The notes beneath the pieces were generated by a model. The model saw only the letters and a list, made by a program, of their open reading frames with translations, searched no databases and was not told where the DNA came from. Below are positions 34,661-47,307 of a DNA stretch of 64,000 nucleotides, piece by piece. Source of the stretch: Dolomedes plantarius (Eukaryota > Arthropoda > Arachnida > Araneae > Dolomedidae); the NCBI GenBank assembly GCA_907164885.2, contig OU015493.1, positions 54,916,302 through 54,980,301 of the forward strand, in the 5' to 3' direction. The first letter of the stretch is position 1. Each line of letters begins with the position of its first letter. A program made the translations under genes and the position numbers.

Positions 34661-35289
34661 CTACTCACGTTGTCTTTCCCTAGAAATAATAGATCTACTG
34701 ACTAATAACAAAGGGCACTCACTAGATGCAGCCAGTAATTTCACCTAATTTAAATGTCGCCTTTTACATTCCAGTTCAGTTTTTTCCCCGTAAAATCTAG
34801 AAATATGTATGTCTTTAAAACTTTATCAATGTTAAAGATAGAACTGTATTTCGCCTCATTTTTAATAAACAAAAAACCTATCATATTACGTGGGCCAAAT
34901 GAAAGGTCGGAAAATACAGTGCCGAATATTTTCTCACACTAGAAAATGAGCCCACCGATGTTAGTAGAATCCTTTCTAACACATTTCTATAGACGCCTTT
35001 TCAGTACAAATATCATCTGCATTTAAAATATAGCAGCTTGTCAAAACATTTCCAAGCCTGAAAGTAGAATATTGGCTAAAATACAGGTGATTTCAAATGA
35101 AAGCAAATATATAAAAAAATAAACCTTAGATGGTTCTAAACTTGAATCTATATAAATGAAACCTATTCCCTGAAAGAAAAGAAAAAGGTAATTAACGGAA
35201 AATGTGGTTTTAAAATCAGTGGCTATTAAATAAGTTTTTTTTTTGTAAAGCTCTTTTATCGTGTATCCTATATGTAAGCTTAAGGCTTA
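34661..35289. other. AT-rich intergenic DNA, nothing recognised
   Basis: No supported feature. Confidence 0.5.
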
Positions 35290-35434
35290 TGCTTCGAGGC
35301 TTATAACAATAATATGCTGACTGAATGGCCACGAGCTGACATTCGGTGCCAGTGTCCATGGGTTCAAGTCCCACTGAAGACTTGGATGCCTGTAGCCATT
35401 CGAAATCCTCTTTAAATTGTAATTCCCCTTCTAA
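35290..35434 (+). mobile_element. tRNA-headed SINE-like fragment
   Basis: GGTTCAAGTCCC at 35361-35372 fits a B box, and ACTGAATGGCCACGAGCTGA upstream could carry the A box. The 3' side is cut by, or abuts, the Helitron at 35435. No target duplication is visible. Confidence 0.45.
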
Positions 35435-35948
35435 TCTATATACGTATATAAAACATTTCCGTACCTGAATGACTCACTGACATACAACGCACAGACCAAA
35501 CCGCTGGACCTAAAGGGCTGAAATTTTGCATGGCAATTCTTCTTATGGTGTAAGGGTGCACTAAGAAAGTTTTTTGAAACATTCTTCTTAGATTTTTTTA
35601 ATTAAATTTTTAAGCTGTTTTTGTAACTTTTTTAAGTTTGCCTTCAAATTAATAATTTGAGGGTTATAAAAATTATATCACGAGAAAGATCATAAAAATT
35701 CCTTTAAAATGAAATCTTTTTCGAATCTTTTCCTCGATTTTCTGATTTTTGATGAATTTTTAAAGATTAATTTTTAGATTTTAATTTATTAAATGCTGAT
35801 CACATGATTTCTTTTTCTGGTACTTTAAATAAATATATCGTCACGTGCATAACAACTAAATAGACAAAAAAAAATTTTTTTTTTCTTTGTAATGCAGCAG
35901 ACGATTGGATATTATCCAAAAACAAAATATCCCTTACGATTTTTTTAA

Positions 35949-36042
<94 letters not shown>

Positions 36043-36175
36043 TAACATGAGTTGTATACATTGATCATCGTATTTATTATAAATATATATATTTATTTTT
36101 TGGCATTAATTCCATACATTGACCGTTGTATTTAATTTGAATGTACTCCGTAGCGAAGTGCAGGTTTTCAGCTAG
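35435..36175 (+). mobile_element. Non-autonomous Helitron, copy B, complete
   Basis: It starts TCTATATACGTATATAAAAC after host A (35434) and ends AGCTAG (CTAG at 36172-36175) before host T. The 3' hairpin region CTCCGTAGCGAAGTGCAG sits just upstream of CTAG and is a worn version of the perfect hairpin in copy A. The body matches copy A (225-897) in opposite orientation, including CAACGCACAGACCAAACCGC and GGTGCACTAAGAAAG. A TA microsatellite sits inside. No Rep/helicase is encoded. Confidence 0.82.
35953..36041. repeat. (TA)n microsatellite inside Helitron copy B
   Basis: A near-pure TA tract; copy A has only an 18-bp run at the corresponding place. Confidence 0.95.
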
Positions 36176-39100
36176 TTAGTATTCATATAGCATAAGACGA
36201 CCGTAGCGATCTCAACTAGCCAACCAATAGAAGTATATTAATACTTTACCTTATTTATTTTAATCATGTGAAAAACGTACAAATCGAAATGGTTAGAAGT
36301 GAAAAAAACTGTTTGTACATTATTATGTTACTTGAAACTAACAGGAGGAAACATTTACTCTAACTATTCTTAGTAAAAATCAGCATCAGCCTGTTGAGCC
36401 TAAAGAATTCCCGAGTGTCGCATACGTTAAAAATTCTTAATTATCTTTTGAGAACAGAGGATAGAAAGTTTCTTTGCACCCTATGATTTAATCTTTATCA
36501 ACCAAGATTAATTTTTTTTAAAATTATGAAGGCTAATGCAGGACAGTTTAAAAATGAGAACTTTTAAAACAGGGGGCATTAAAGCAAGAGTTAACATTTA
36601 AATAATGTTACTCCACTTTCAGTTTACTGTTTTTTTAGAGCAAGTTTCCTTAGAACTGTATTACTGCAGTCTAGATGTGAAGTTTGTATAGGATCATTTC
36701 TTCCTCCTTTTTTATGTTAAATATGTCTGATTTTGATGGTTATGCTTAAGTAGCAATAAAGCATGTTAAGAAATACGTAACTATAATTTCTTAGTTTTTT
36801 ATAACTTTTAAATTATCCCACTAAAAGAAAAATTTAAAAATTAAAATATATTTTAAAAGAAATGCAGGACATCAATTTGTACTTATAAAAGTTTATTATA
36901 TGTTTAAAACATATGAAGAGTTTTGAAACCCTCTATAAGCTTTACTTTTAAACTATATTTTCAAATCAGACAAATGAAGAAAATATTTGAATTAATATAT
37001 GTATATTTGCTTCGGAAACAAACGTAAATTTAGATCATAATAGATTTACCTTGCTATTCAAATTTTTTTCTGGCGTGTGGATCAAATATATCTTCTGAGT
37101 TTTGCGTATCAAAGCGACATACACGTAATTGCATAATCGATAAAATGTGCAAGAAGAATTTTAGTATTTCGCTGAGTTCATATTTCAGAATTTCAGTTAG
37201 CGATTGCATTTTTAAAAGATTGAACACATAGAATGGCATATTTTTGTATTTTTCAAAATTGATATTTCCAAACGCACATTACAAAAATGGCATTTTCAAA
37301 AGAAAGTATTATATTTTCATAACAATAGAGAGCTATGGAAAACTAAACAATGAATAATGACTTATAATAAATGAACAATAATTGCAACATGAGATATATT
37401 TTTCTTCTGTGCATTGTATAAATAAAGAAAATTTTTTATGTAATGAAATGAAAGAATGTGTATTGTTTCTATGTAGAAAGTTTAACGAAATATATTAATT
37501 TTATTTAAATGATTACTATACAAATAGCTTTTTTTTATAACTATTTTGTAAATATCACAAATTTAGTGTATTTTTGTGTATCAAAAATAATTAATTAAAA
37601 TAAAATAATTTTATTAGTATAAATAAAGTTAAAATAATCAAAATTTTTTAAAATCAAATTTGCACGAAAATTATACAAGCATTCATGAAAAAGTAAAGAA
37701 TAAAAAAAATCTTAAAAAATCGCAGAATTTTGATGAAGGTCGTATAAAAAAATATCTTTGAATACTATATATTTATACTTGGTGCATATATGCCACTTAA
37801 AAAATAATGTAAAAAAAATCACATATCGAGATAAAATTATGTAAAAATATAGATAAAAGTATTACGTACTATTAAAAATACCTAATCTATTTCGAAAGTA
37901 TTTCTAGAAAAAAACATTCTTCTCAGTACACAAGCCTGTTATTTAAAAGAATAAAAAACATAATGGTGACTTTCGAAGTTCTGAAATTTTTTCCAAAACT
38001 TCTTATAAGTGTATAAAAAATTATGAATACCACTAACTAATTATTGTTATTGTATAAACTGTCATTGATCTATTCACAAAAGTAATATAATTTATTTTTT
38101 GTACATAAATTGGAAATATTATTCATACTCTAAAAATAATTTTAAAAATTTCTAAAATTGCTTTTAAACCACATGTGTATTACTGTAATAACTCTTTTTG
38201 ACAGTAATTAAGAGAGATTGAAGCTAAGAAGGAATAAAACGTATGTATATATTTAAAAAAATTTTTACTAAATTGTATTATATTAGTTAGTTATTTTGCG
38301 AAAATTAATTTTATGAACGATAAAGTCTACGTATATCATCCCCAAATAATGTAAGAGGTTTTGGAAATTAAATAAATAATGCTTCAGCTTTGAAACATGT
38401 AAACAAATTGTTTATCCGTAATTTAAATTAGATTTATAAATAAATAAAAAAATGATATAGCTATACTTAAATATTAATCAATTATATGCAAATATAAATC
38501 AATTATTTTTAACAATATACAAATTTAAAGTAACTCATTTAGAAATATTTGAAATTTATTAACTTATAAAATGCTTACTAAAAACCTAATCGTTGAAAAC
38601 GAAAAATTGGTGTTTTGAAATTAAAAAAAAGGTGTCATACTTTTTTTTAAAACTTTTATGAGGTAAACTTTTTTCTTTATAGTCTGTAAGTGAATATCGA
38701 AAGAAATTAAATAAAAGCTGACATGAGCTTTCTTATTTTTAACTCTAAATGAAAGAATTCAAATAACTGGAAATTCTAATATATAAATGTAGATTAAAGG
38801 TTTAACTCGATTCAACTTCAGGAGTTTGATTAAGAAACATCACGTCTTTTGTTTAGATTACAAACGTTAGTGTTCATATTGGTGTAGTAAAAGTTACAGT
38901 TTGCATTGTATCGGGATTAAAATATGTAGTTGAAAACACATACTAGAAAAAAAATCTGACATATACGGCTAAAATTTCAAATACTAAATTAAAATCCTCG
39001 AAATCTTTATTCCAAATATTGCGACACAGACAAAAAAACCAAACATTTAAAAGATAGAAAATGCAGGAGCCACAAGCTACTTGATTTAAAATAATAGATC

Positions 39101-40049
39101 CTTATTTATTAATATGAATAATATATATGTAATGTAATATGAATTCTTTAACAGTAAAAAAAATATAAATATTTGGTAGATATTTACTCGTGTTGACTTT
39201 TACAAATACTTAAATCTTCGTTAACTGCAAATTATATATTAGAAAATTGCACAATTTACAGTGAAAAACTAATGGGGATTGTTTCTACTAAGCATCATTT
39301 CTCCGTTTCCTTCTCAACTATTCCTCGTTCTTCACCTAATTATTATATGTTACTAAAGTATTTGTCACATATTTTAATTTTTCTTCCAAGTATCTGAGGT
39401 AAATCGTCATATAAGTGAGTTCTTCTCAAATATCTTTTTAGACTTGCAACATATAAAACCTGATAGAAACCAATAACATCAAACTAAACATTGCTTAATG
39501 AAAACTCGTAAAACAACGGTGAACAATGATGTCATAAATCTCTTTTCAGATTATTTTGCTCAGAGTAAACAGGGAACTTCGTAATTCTAGACGCTTCATT
39601 ACTCGAGTTTAATGCATAAACTTCGAGATGAAAAACTTTTAAATCATGTGAAAAAATATCTATTTCACTATTAATTTTTTTCCTAACTATTATTTTTCTC
39701 ATCTTTAAAAATCATCTTGCAATATTAGGAAATTGTCAATCAATAAAAACGCTAAAGACGCAAATTAAATTCAAGAAAGCCTTTAATCTCGCTAACTGAA
39801 ATGAACATCAAGTAAAGTTCATGAAATTTTTTTAAACTCTCTCTGTTTCGTAAACAAACTACGTAATCCTGGGTGCTTCATTACCTGAGCTTATTTTCTA
39901 AAAAGGAAGAACATGATGTCAAACAACCTCTTCCACTCTGCCGTACATCGGAAGCGGTGCTAAAACGCTCGTAAATAACCCAGTTTCGTGTTATTTTTAC
40001 AACCTGAAATTAAACTAATTTGCAAACAAGAAAAAACAGGCATTTGCAC
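36176..40049. other. Very AT-rich intergenic DNA, nothing recognised
   Basis: Nearly 4 kb without a repeat partner, element end or plausible frame. It is the longest apparently insertion-free stretch in the window. Confidence 0.6.
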
Positions 40050-40351
40050 TTACCAAAGGTTGCTCAATAACTGGCAGGATCCGGAATCTGTCTCCTCCTC
40101 ATCTGAGCATGTATCGTATCTGATCCGTGGTTTCTGAAGGAGTACTATTAAGATCCAATTGACGAGTAACTCCCTAATGAGCCATGAAATGCAGCAAGCG
40201 GTATGATTCCCTGACTTTCTGGTAGGGTGTCGGCCGCTGAGTCTATCACTTGCATTCTCGCAACGCCGCCCTTTATGGTTGCCGCAAATCCGTGAATTTC
40301 CGGTCGCCAACAGCGCCAAAGGAAAGAACTTTCATGTGGCGAGAATCGCAC
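40050..40351 (-). other. Candidate host exon(s) on the minus strand
   Basis: This 300-bp island is visibly richer in G+C than its surroundings and matches no transposon I know. Read on the minus strand it ends AGCAACCTTTG followed by GTAAGTGC, a near-consensus splice donor (GT at about 40053-40054). The frame leading into it reads KPRIRYDTCSDEEETDSGS and CQLLSNL, an acidic, coding-like stretch. A second overlapping frame (40148-40351) reads ARMQVIDSAADTLPESQGII. Neither frame has a convincing ATG at its start, so the stretch could be an internal exon, a 5' untranslated exon or a non-coding RNA. No family was recognised. Confidence 0.3.
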
Positions 40352-41675
40352 GAGTTTTTAAATCCGCTTGCTGCATTTCAGTAAGTAGGAAATTGAGAGG
40401 CTTTAAAAACTGACTCTTTCACAGCAGAACGTAGATATTCTCACAGATCCTGTGTCATCAAATCTGGAACTTAAAACTTGAGGCGATTTTTGAAGCCACA
40501 AGTTCAGTTAAAAAAAATAATAATACATGAAACTGATTTTTATCTTTAAGGTATTCAAGTTGATGGTTCTATGGCATTGAATATCGTGCTAGAATTTTCC
40601 ATTTTTCAATGGATACTTCTTTTTTTTAGTTTAATGACAGAATTGAAAATACTTTTCCGAATATTTTTGTACCAAGTTTTATTGAATATTGTACATATTT
40701 CTGAAGGTTATCTAGTAAATAATTATTTGTTACGCAGTTATAACCTTTTTAATTATAGAGAGGTATTAGTAGAATTTTGGAAACGTCTGCATATTTTTCT
40801 TAAACTTTAACCGTATTTGGGACTGGGGGTCATTTAATGTAACATTAATAGAGAAACCAACTTATTTTTGTCTGAGGATATAGTGTTATTAAAAAGGTGT
40901 AATTGTTTATTCTACGCAATATATTTCACTACATATATTTTGCATTTGTGTTAAAGAAATGAGATATATTGTTAAATAACTACGCTTACTTAGAATAAAT
41001 AAATAGTATCATCAGCCGTAAGCCTTCGTGGATGTAATATTTCTTTTCATTACTTACCAATTTACCAGTAATAAATAAATAGGAATATTTTTGGACTTTA
41101 GTAGTTCCCTACCATTCTAATCTTGTATTTTGGAAGTCCATACATCGCAATAATTTTCTGCTCAGCATATGATTGTTAATAATTTTGCTTCTAAATTTGA
41201 ATATTTAAATTCTGTTAAAGCTTATTTTAAAACGTTTACACGTATTATGTCATTTACAATAACCTCTACCAATATTTCCCATTTCTCTTTCTCTCGCTCA
41301 TCCAACATTTTATTGGCAATAAGTTTTGATATTTTAAAACCTAGAGTTGTAGTACAGTAAATTACTTCGTTTTCAATGTTTGCTCAATGCGGTTAACACT
41401 CTTAAGAGTAAAGGTCTAGGGCATTTACGGTACAGATATTCACGGATATATAATTCCCTTTAGAGGGTCGTGCACAATGATATGGATGGTTGACTGACTC
41501 ATAAATTTATCTCAATGGTACGTTACAAAAGTGAAACGATAATTGCTTTCGTTTGTCGCAGGTGCTGTCCGGATAAAGCATTAGACTGTGACCTGCGTTA
41601 ACATGCAAACTATTAAAATTGTTATGAAAAGCCTTCGTTATCAAGGTCTAGTGTCTTTTCATAAAAACGCGTGTA
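40352..41675. other. AT-rich intergenic DNA, nothing recognised
   Basis: If the candidate exon is real, its promoter or upstream intron would lie here, but I cannot support either. Confidence 0.5.
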
Positions 41676-41696
41676 CTATATATATATATATATATA

Positions 41697-41745
<49 letters not shown>

Positions 41746-41747
41746 AT
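41676..41747. repeat. (TA)n(GT)n microsatellite
   Basis: TA tract with a short GT end. Confidence 0.95.
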
Positions 41748-42363
41748 AGATTGATAGATAACAAAAAATTAACAAATTAACTATCCGAAAAATTATTTAT
41801 AAAAGTTTAAAAACATGTATTAATGTTTCATAACTGGAGAATACAAATAACAGGCAATATAATAAAAAGAAAATTATTGAATATATCAGGAAATATTTTG
41901 ATCGATATTTTATGCAAATGTGCCCGATAATATACAAAATATTTCTTAATTGATATTTCTATTTGATGAATGTCTGCATAGACGTGTATATTCACAACAG
42001 TTAAACAATAGAATGTTTATTTCTTAAACAGTATAATGATACCACTTACTAAATTTAAAATTTTTTATTTAGATATTCAGTAAAAGATAAAGATATATCC
42101 AGATTACCTCCAATGCCGTTTTAACATTAAGTTTTCGATTCCGTTGACAAAGATGAATGGATTTTAAGATTAATCTGTGTTATATCCCATCTCATTTTTT
42201 TTATGAATTATCTTCTGAAATTCGCATGCATAAGTGTAAAAATATATACTCATTGAAGAAAAAAATTATTTTTTACGCATAAGTTACATATTTTAAATGT
42301 ATTTTATGAGCTCTAAAAGAATTTTTTTCGAATGCGGAGACACTTGTCGCTAGACATTCGCCT
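41748..42363. other. AT-rich intergenic DNA, nothing recognised
   Basis: No supported feature. Confidence 0.5.
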
Positions 42364-42364
42364 G

Positions 42365-42668
42365 TATGTACACCGCGAGACTGCTGGGCATTAATTTTAG
42401 GGGGCACCGTAAAGGTGGTCAGCACTACCCCCTACAAGCCGGTCACGTAATTTAGATCCGAGTCAAGTGAAGAGACCGGTACACTTGACCCTGCACCTCC
42501 AGAGGTAAATTTGAGAACTTGAAGGACATTGCAGCCACGACAGATTTTCGTGCATCAGCCATCATTAGTGTACACGACGGTGAATTTGTCAGCGACGGAC
42601 ATCGAACTAGTGACGTTCAGATCACTGGCTCGCCGCCTTTGTCAACTAGGCTACCGCGCCCGTAAAAG
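42365..42668 (-). mobile_element. tRNA-derived SINE, inverted second copy
   Basis: The minus strand reads GGGCGCGGTAGCCTAGTTGA, a tRNA-like head, then AGTTCGATGT as a worn B box (plus 42599-42610). It then follows the SINE at 25230-25587 block by block (TGCACG-AAAATC-GTC-TGGCTG, AATGTCCT-CAAGTTCTCAAA, GGAGGTGC-GGGTCAAGTG). The 3' tail is eroded and no target duplication was found. Confidence 0.8.
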
Positions 42669-43699
42669 AGTTTACGTATAAAATATGACTTCAGAGAGCA
42701 AATGCAACACTTGAATTGTGTAGAAAAGAATATTTCCGTATTCTAAACTTTTACAAAATAGAAAGAGAAAAAAATAAAGTCTAAAATTTATCCTTATAGA
42801 ATCTTTATAAAAGACTTTGTGATACAAATGGTATATTACAAAAAAATTTGAATTATATATACAGTTATAAATTTTAAACTGCAGAAAAAATTTAGGGTGC
42901 TTGCCTTGGCAAATATTGCCTGCGAGTTGCAAAATCTGTAGATTTCATCCCAAACAACAATGTATGACAAAGGTAGTACTCAAACAAATCCAATTCTCTC
43001 CCGAACTAACTCAAATAATACGTTGCCAGAACACATAACTTATAATAATAGTTAAAAAGCAAAATGAAATAGTGAAGATTATTTTAATACTGTTTTTAGG
43101 GGTGGTGGATATATTATTATATTTTTCTTGGGTTTTCTTTTTTAAGATAACTTATAGACATAGAAAGTAATAATCTTTTAAATAAGAGAATGAAACTCTA
43201 AATTTAACTTCAAAAATCTCCCTCCTACATCAACCAATCTCTTTATAATCTTAATTTATTGGTCTTTGAAACGGGAGTGATTTCTTGCACCATAAAATAT
43301 TTGCGGTCAAGTCATTTGTAGATTAGTTCGATTTCGGAAATAGTTGGTCCCTTTTAAGCCGTAATTTGTCTAAGAGCAACCAATTTCGTGATAATTTGGA
43401 GAAGTTAAATAGAAAGATCAAATGTCAGGATTTACGACTTTGGGTTCGTATTGGTTTTTCGGGAGACAATGAAAATCTGTGATTAATCTACAAGAGGATG
43501 TTTCATGTACGAAAGGAATTCTATGTCGAGTGAAAATGAGCCAGTAAGTAAGAATTCCCCGCGCCCGTGACACCTCAATGCGAGTACTGCCTGCCGGTAA
43601 GAATTTTGTTTTTCTACAGTGTAGAGTGAGATCCCTGCAGCACTGCTTAAATTCGAATGTTAAAGAATACACTAAAACTTCTGTACGGTGGCCAGCAAT
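42669..43699. other. AT-rich intergenic DNA, nothing recognised
   Basis: A 114-residue minus-strand frame (43418-43762) was examined and not supported. Confidence 0.5.
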
Positions 43700-43850
43700 G
43701 ATTCCGAAAAAGAGAGGCCATTTCGAGGAGTGACTGTCGAAAGGAAGTTTCGTGCATAACATTGGCTCTATGGCGTCTTCAATCGGTTTTGAACAAAAAT
43801 ATGTCCATTTAGAGGGGTGGCCGTCTAGAGAAGTTTTATCTTATTAAAGG
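43700..43850. mobile_element. Degraded pogo-type MITE, partial copy
   Basis: TTGGCTCTATGGCGTCTTCAATCGGTTTTGAA and GGCCGTCTAGAGAAGTTT correspond to the MITE at 55217-55405 (TTGCTCTGTGGTGTCTTTAA and the AGCTGGAGAAATTTCACTG end). The left end is not clear. Confidence 0.5.
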
Positions 43851-44184
43851 CAACAAACCAAGAATTTTCAAGGAAGGCGTATAAAAGGGAGGTCAACAAC
43901 TTTAAGTGGTGAATTAAAAAAAATCAAATAGGAAGTATTTTTTCAAAATTTTATTATTATGTTCGGAAAACAGGGAATTTTAATGCAATTCAAAATATTT
44001 AAGTTTATTTGATCACCGAGATATCAAATTTGGTCATCATCGTACGTAATTTGGACTCATGGCTTAGTATATATTAAAACTATCAGGATGCGTTACATAG
44101 TTTAAGGATCAAGAAATGTGTATTTTCTGTAGATAGGCCACTAAGACTAAGAAAATAATCCTCAAATTTCACTTATTACCATGT
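43851..44184. other. AT-rich spacer, nothing recognised
   Basis: No supported feature. Confidence 0.5.
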
Positions 44185-44600
44185 TTTTATTAACTCGCTT
44201 TCTTGTTTGTGTGTGTGTTTGTGCAGTACAAATCTTGCAATCGATTTTTAACTAATTTCCCGACTAGCTAGCCATTTGAAACTTTTAGAATAGCTCAGAA
44301 CACGATTACAATGCATCAATTTAAAACTTTTAGCCACCTTTAAGCAGATTCTGAATTCATTTTCAGTTAATTTTGTTTTGTAGACTGGTGCAGTCATCTA
44401 TCGTCCGAGAAGGGAACGAAAAATCAAACGCAAGTTAACTTCCAATTAACTTCATTTTCTTTCAAGTTGATGAGATAATTCATCAAAGAAATTTTAGAAA
44501 GGTACTTATTAATACATTGAATTGTCAAGTTTATATGATTCAACAGAAAATTTAAAAACATGGTTTATAAAAAGTTCTTTTAATCTTGTAATTATTTTTT
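44185..44600 (-). repeat. Family B interspersed repeat, copy 2, inverted
   Basis: Inverted counterpart of 34230-34660, about 9.5 kb away. It begins CATGTTTTTATTAACTCGCT and includes AGACTGGTGCAGTCATCTAT and CAAACGCAAGTTAACTTCCA. Confidence 0.82.
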
Positions 44601-45768
44601 ACATAAAAACAGATTATAAATCCTTTTAATATTGAAAAGACAAAATTTCAAACATATTATCTTTAGCCGCTAGATTGATTCATTATTTCACACGTTAGGG
44701 TCTAAAACATGTTGATATTACTACAGTATTTTTAGAATTGCAGGCTATTGTAAACTAAATCACTTCGAAATTTAATTTTTCTGAAAAAATAAAGTAGTTA
44801 TGTACAAATTTGCATAAAAGTTGATTTCACGGAAAGTTGACATTTTGCGTGCTCTTGTGAATGCAGAGATGTATGTTTTAGGTAAAAATTACTTGAATCT
44901 CTTTATGTTTTTTCCATTGATTTTGAATACAGATGTATGAATGCAGATTATATTCACAATATATGTGAGCGAAAAAAAAAACGCACTTCTTCTCAAGTTG
45001 TGAGTGCCAAAAAGTTTCCCCCATAATTCCTTCACCATATACTGTTTCGAAAAGTCATTTTAGTAGAACGATTAGTTTCAGACACTATGTGGTCAATCAG
45101 GCTATTATAAATAAACATCTCATAGAATTGAATTATTCCGGAAGAGTCGCCAGTGTTCATATTTATGAATGACTTACCGAAAATTAGAAATCTTAGTGGT
45201 GTAAGATGGAGATTTCCAACATCAGTTTCCATAAAATCTCTCTAAAAGGTCATTTTAACATCCAATTCTTCCTCTTCCGAACGAGACATTTCATCAAATG
45301 ATTATGAACAATATGCAGAATTATCCATAAAAATGTCTGAGCCACAATCGCACTCATCTATTTAAGGTGTGGGTGAAGAATAAACCCATATATAACCTAA
45401 GCAAAATTTAAAAGGGCAGAATAACATATCAAGAGAAGGATTGAAAGAATATACATAGACATATGCGAAAAGAATACCTTCAGTCACACAGCAAGAGATC
45501 GTCACGCAGCTTCGAGAGCCAATAAAAACCCCGCGAATGATATGCCAACAGTGGACATCTACCTGCAATTACGGGAAAAGATGACTAAAGTAACTGAAAT
45601 GCTGCGATATTATATGGGTAAAACGTAATATGAATAGCGTGATTAATGTGCCCGTATATGATACAGGCAAATCAAACCAAGCGGAACTCGGTTTCCCGTA
45701 CCACATATGAGTAAATCACTAAAACGGTTAATTCTAAAAGGAAATATTTGGATACGTCACTCATGTTC
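44601..45768. other. AT-rich intergenic DNA, nothing recognised
   Basis: No supported feature. Confidence 0.5.
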
Positions 45769-45770
45769 TA

Positions 45771-47301
45771 CACTGGTGTAAGAAATTTTGAGAATTTGCA
45801 GACTTGGTCGATTATCTCTAGAACTACTTTACCGATTTTAATGAAATTTGATTTGTGCATACATTGATACAATACAAAACAAATAACCATTCAATAATTG
45901 TAATACATACGCATGATCGTGAGCAACACTCGTTGGAGTCGGAAGGTATGAACAGGCGGTTGCAGAATAAAAAAAAATGGGTTAATTGATGGGTAAAGAG
46001 GGGGTATGGTCACCTCTCACAGATATAGAGGTCTCGGAGCGTGATTTCATACTTGAAATAAGGCAGTTTATCATTTCCTGTTTCAATTGGTCCCACTCGT
46101 TCAGCAACGCTGATTTCATTCCCGGGATGGTTCTCGGAGGGGGGTTGCGGTCTCGGAGGAGTTGCAATTGCCGTACCCAGAAGCGTCCAGACATGCTCTA
46201 TAGGGTTAAGGTCTGAGATATGGCTTGCCAATCCATCCGGCGAATATCCTCACTCTCTAGAAATTCGTCGACCAAAGAGCGCTACGTGGCCTCACGTTTC
46301 GTCCATTAAAATGAACTCAGGGCCAACTGCACCCCTGAAAAGGCGAACATAGGGCTCCAAGACCTCATCCCTATACCTCACACCAGTCACAGTGCCTCTT
46401 TCAAAGACATGGAGAGGTGTGCGGCCATCCAACATGATGCCTGCCCAGACCATTAAACCTCCTCCGCCATAATGTTCGATTTCGCGGACATTGGGGGGTA
46501 GGTAGCGGGTCCCTGGTTATCTCCATATGAACGTACGGCGAGAATCGGTGTTTAGGCTGAACCGGGACTTGTCAGTGAAGAGAACGGTCGCCCATTGATT
46601 CGTACTCCAATCGCTATGCTCTCTGCACCATGATAAACTGATTCTCCTGTTCGTAGAAGTGAGCGGGACGCAAGCAGCAGGTCTTCTTGCAAACAACCCT
46701 CTCTCATGAAGTCTTTTGGAAACAGTCATCCTTGATAAACGGGTTCCTGTGGCTGCATACAAGTCACGAGAGAGCTGAGAAGCTGTAGCAATCCTGGTAC
46801 GCCTCGCTATAATTTACAAATGGCGATCTTCTCTAGCCGTCGTGGCTCTTGGACGACCTTGCCCAGGCTTCTCTCGATGGATCCGGTATCCCGGAACTGT
46901 TTCCATAAGTTGCACACGACGCTGGGCGTTAAACTGAACTCTCTACAAATTTGGACTAGAGATTGGCCTGCTTCTAGCCTCCCCACAATTCGCCACCTCA
47001 TTCCATCATCTAAACGTTGGTGGTTACTCTATTTTACTGTTACAATTTGAAATTAACCGATTGCTGCAAAATAACACCATCTATTAGCCCATTTTTTTGG
47101 TTTATTCTGCAACCGCTGTTTCATACCTTCCGACTCCAACGAGTGTTACGCACGATCATGCGTGTGTATTACAATTATTGAATGGTTAATTGTTTTGTAT
47201 TGTATCAATGTATGTACATATCTAATTTTATTAAAATCGGTACCGTACTTCTAGAGATAATCGATCAAGTCTGCAAATTCTCTTAATTTCTTACACCAGT
47301 G
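45771..47301 (-). mobile_element. Tc1-like element with ~210-bp inverted repeats
   Basis: CACTGGTGTAAGAAATT starts both ends (45771 and, inverted, 47301). The inverted repeats stay alignable for about 210 bp (45771-45985 against 47088-47301). TA flanks both sides (45769-45770, 47302-47303). Such long repeats are unusual for classic Tc1 but known in related lineages. It is the first member of the element train that runs to 59.7 kb. Confidence 0.92.
45996..47035 (-). pseudogene. Tc1-like transposase, multiply frameshifted
   Basis: The N-terminal HTH is clear at 46807-47001 (MRWRIVGRLEAGQSLVQICR). Next come RLSRMTVSKRLHERGLFARR and VLFTDKSRFSLNTDSRRTFI (46517-46762), where the first catalytic D is present but the following E is K. 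The second D lies in FILMDE (about 46300) just before a stop. SDLNPIEHVWTLLGTAIAT (around 46200) keeps the final E, and the end reads CLISSMKSRSETSISVRGDH. At least four frame breaks separate these blocks. The protein type is one I recall as very common in spider genomes. Confidence 0.88.
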
Positions 47302-47307
47302 TATATA

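Noticed and set aside
43418..43762. 114-residue minus-strand open frame
   Set aside because: It resembles no family, overlaps a degraded MITE and has no splice or promoter context.
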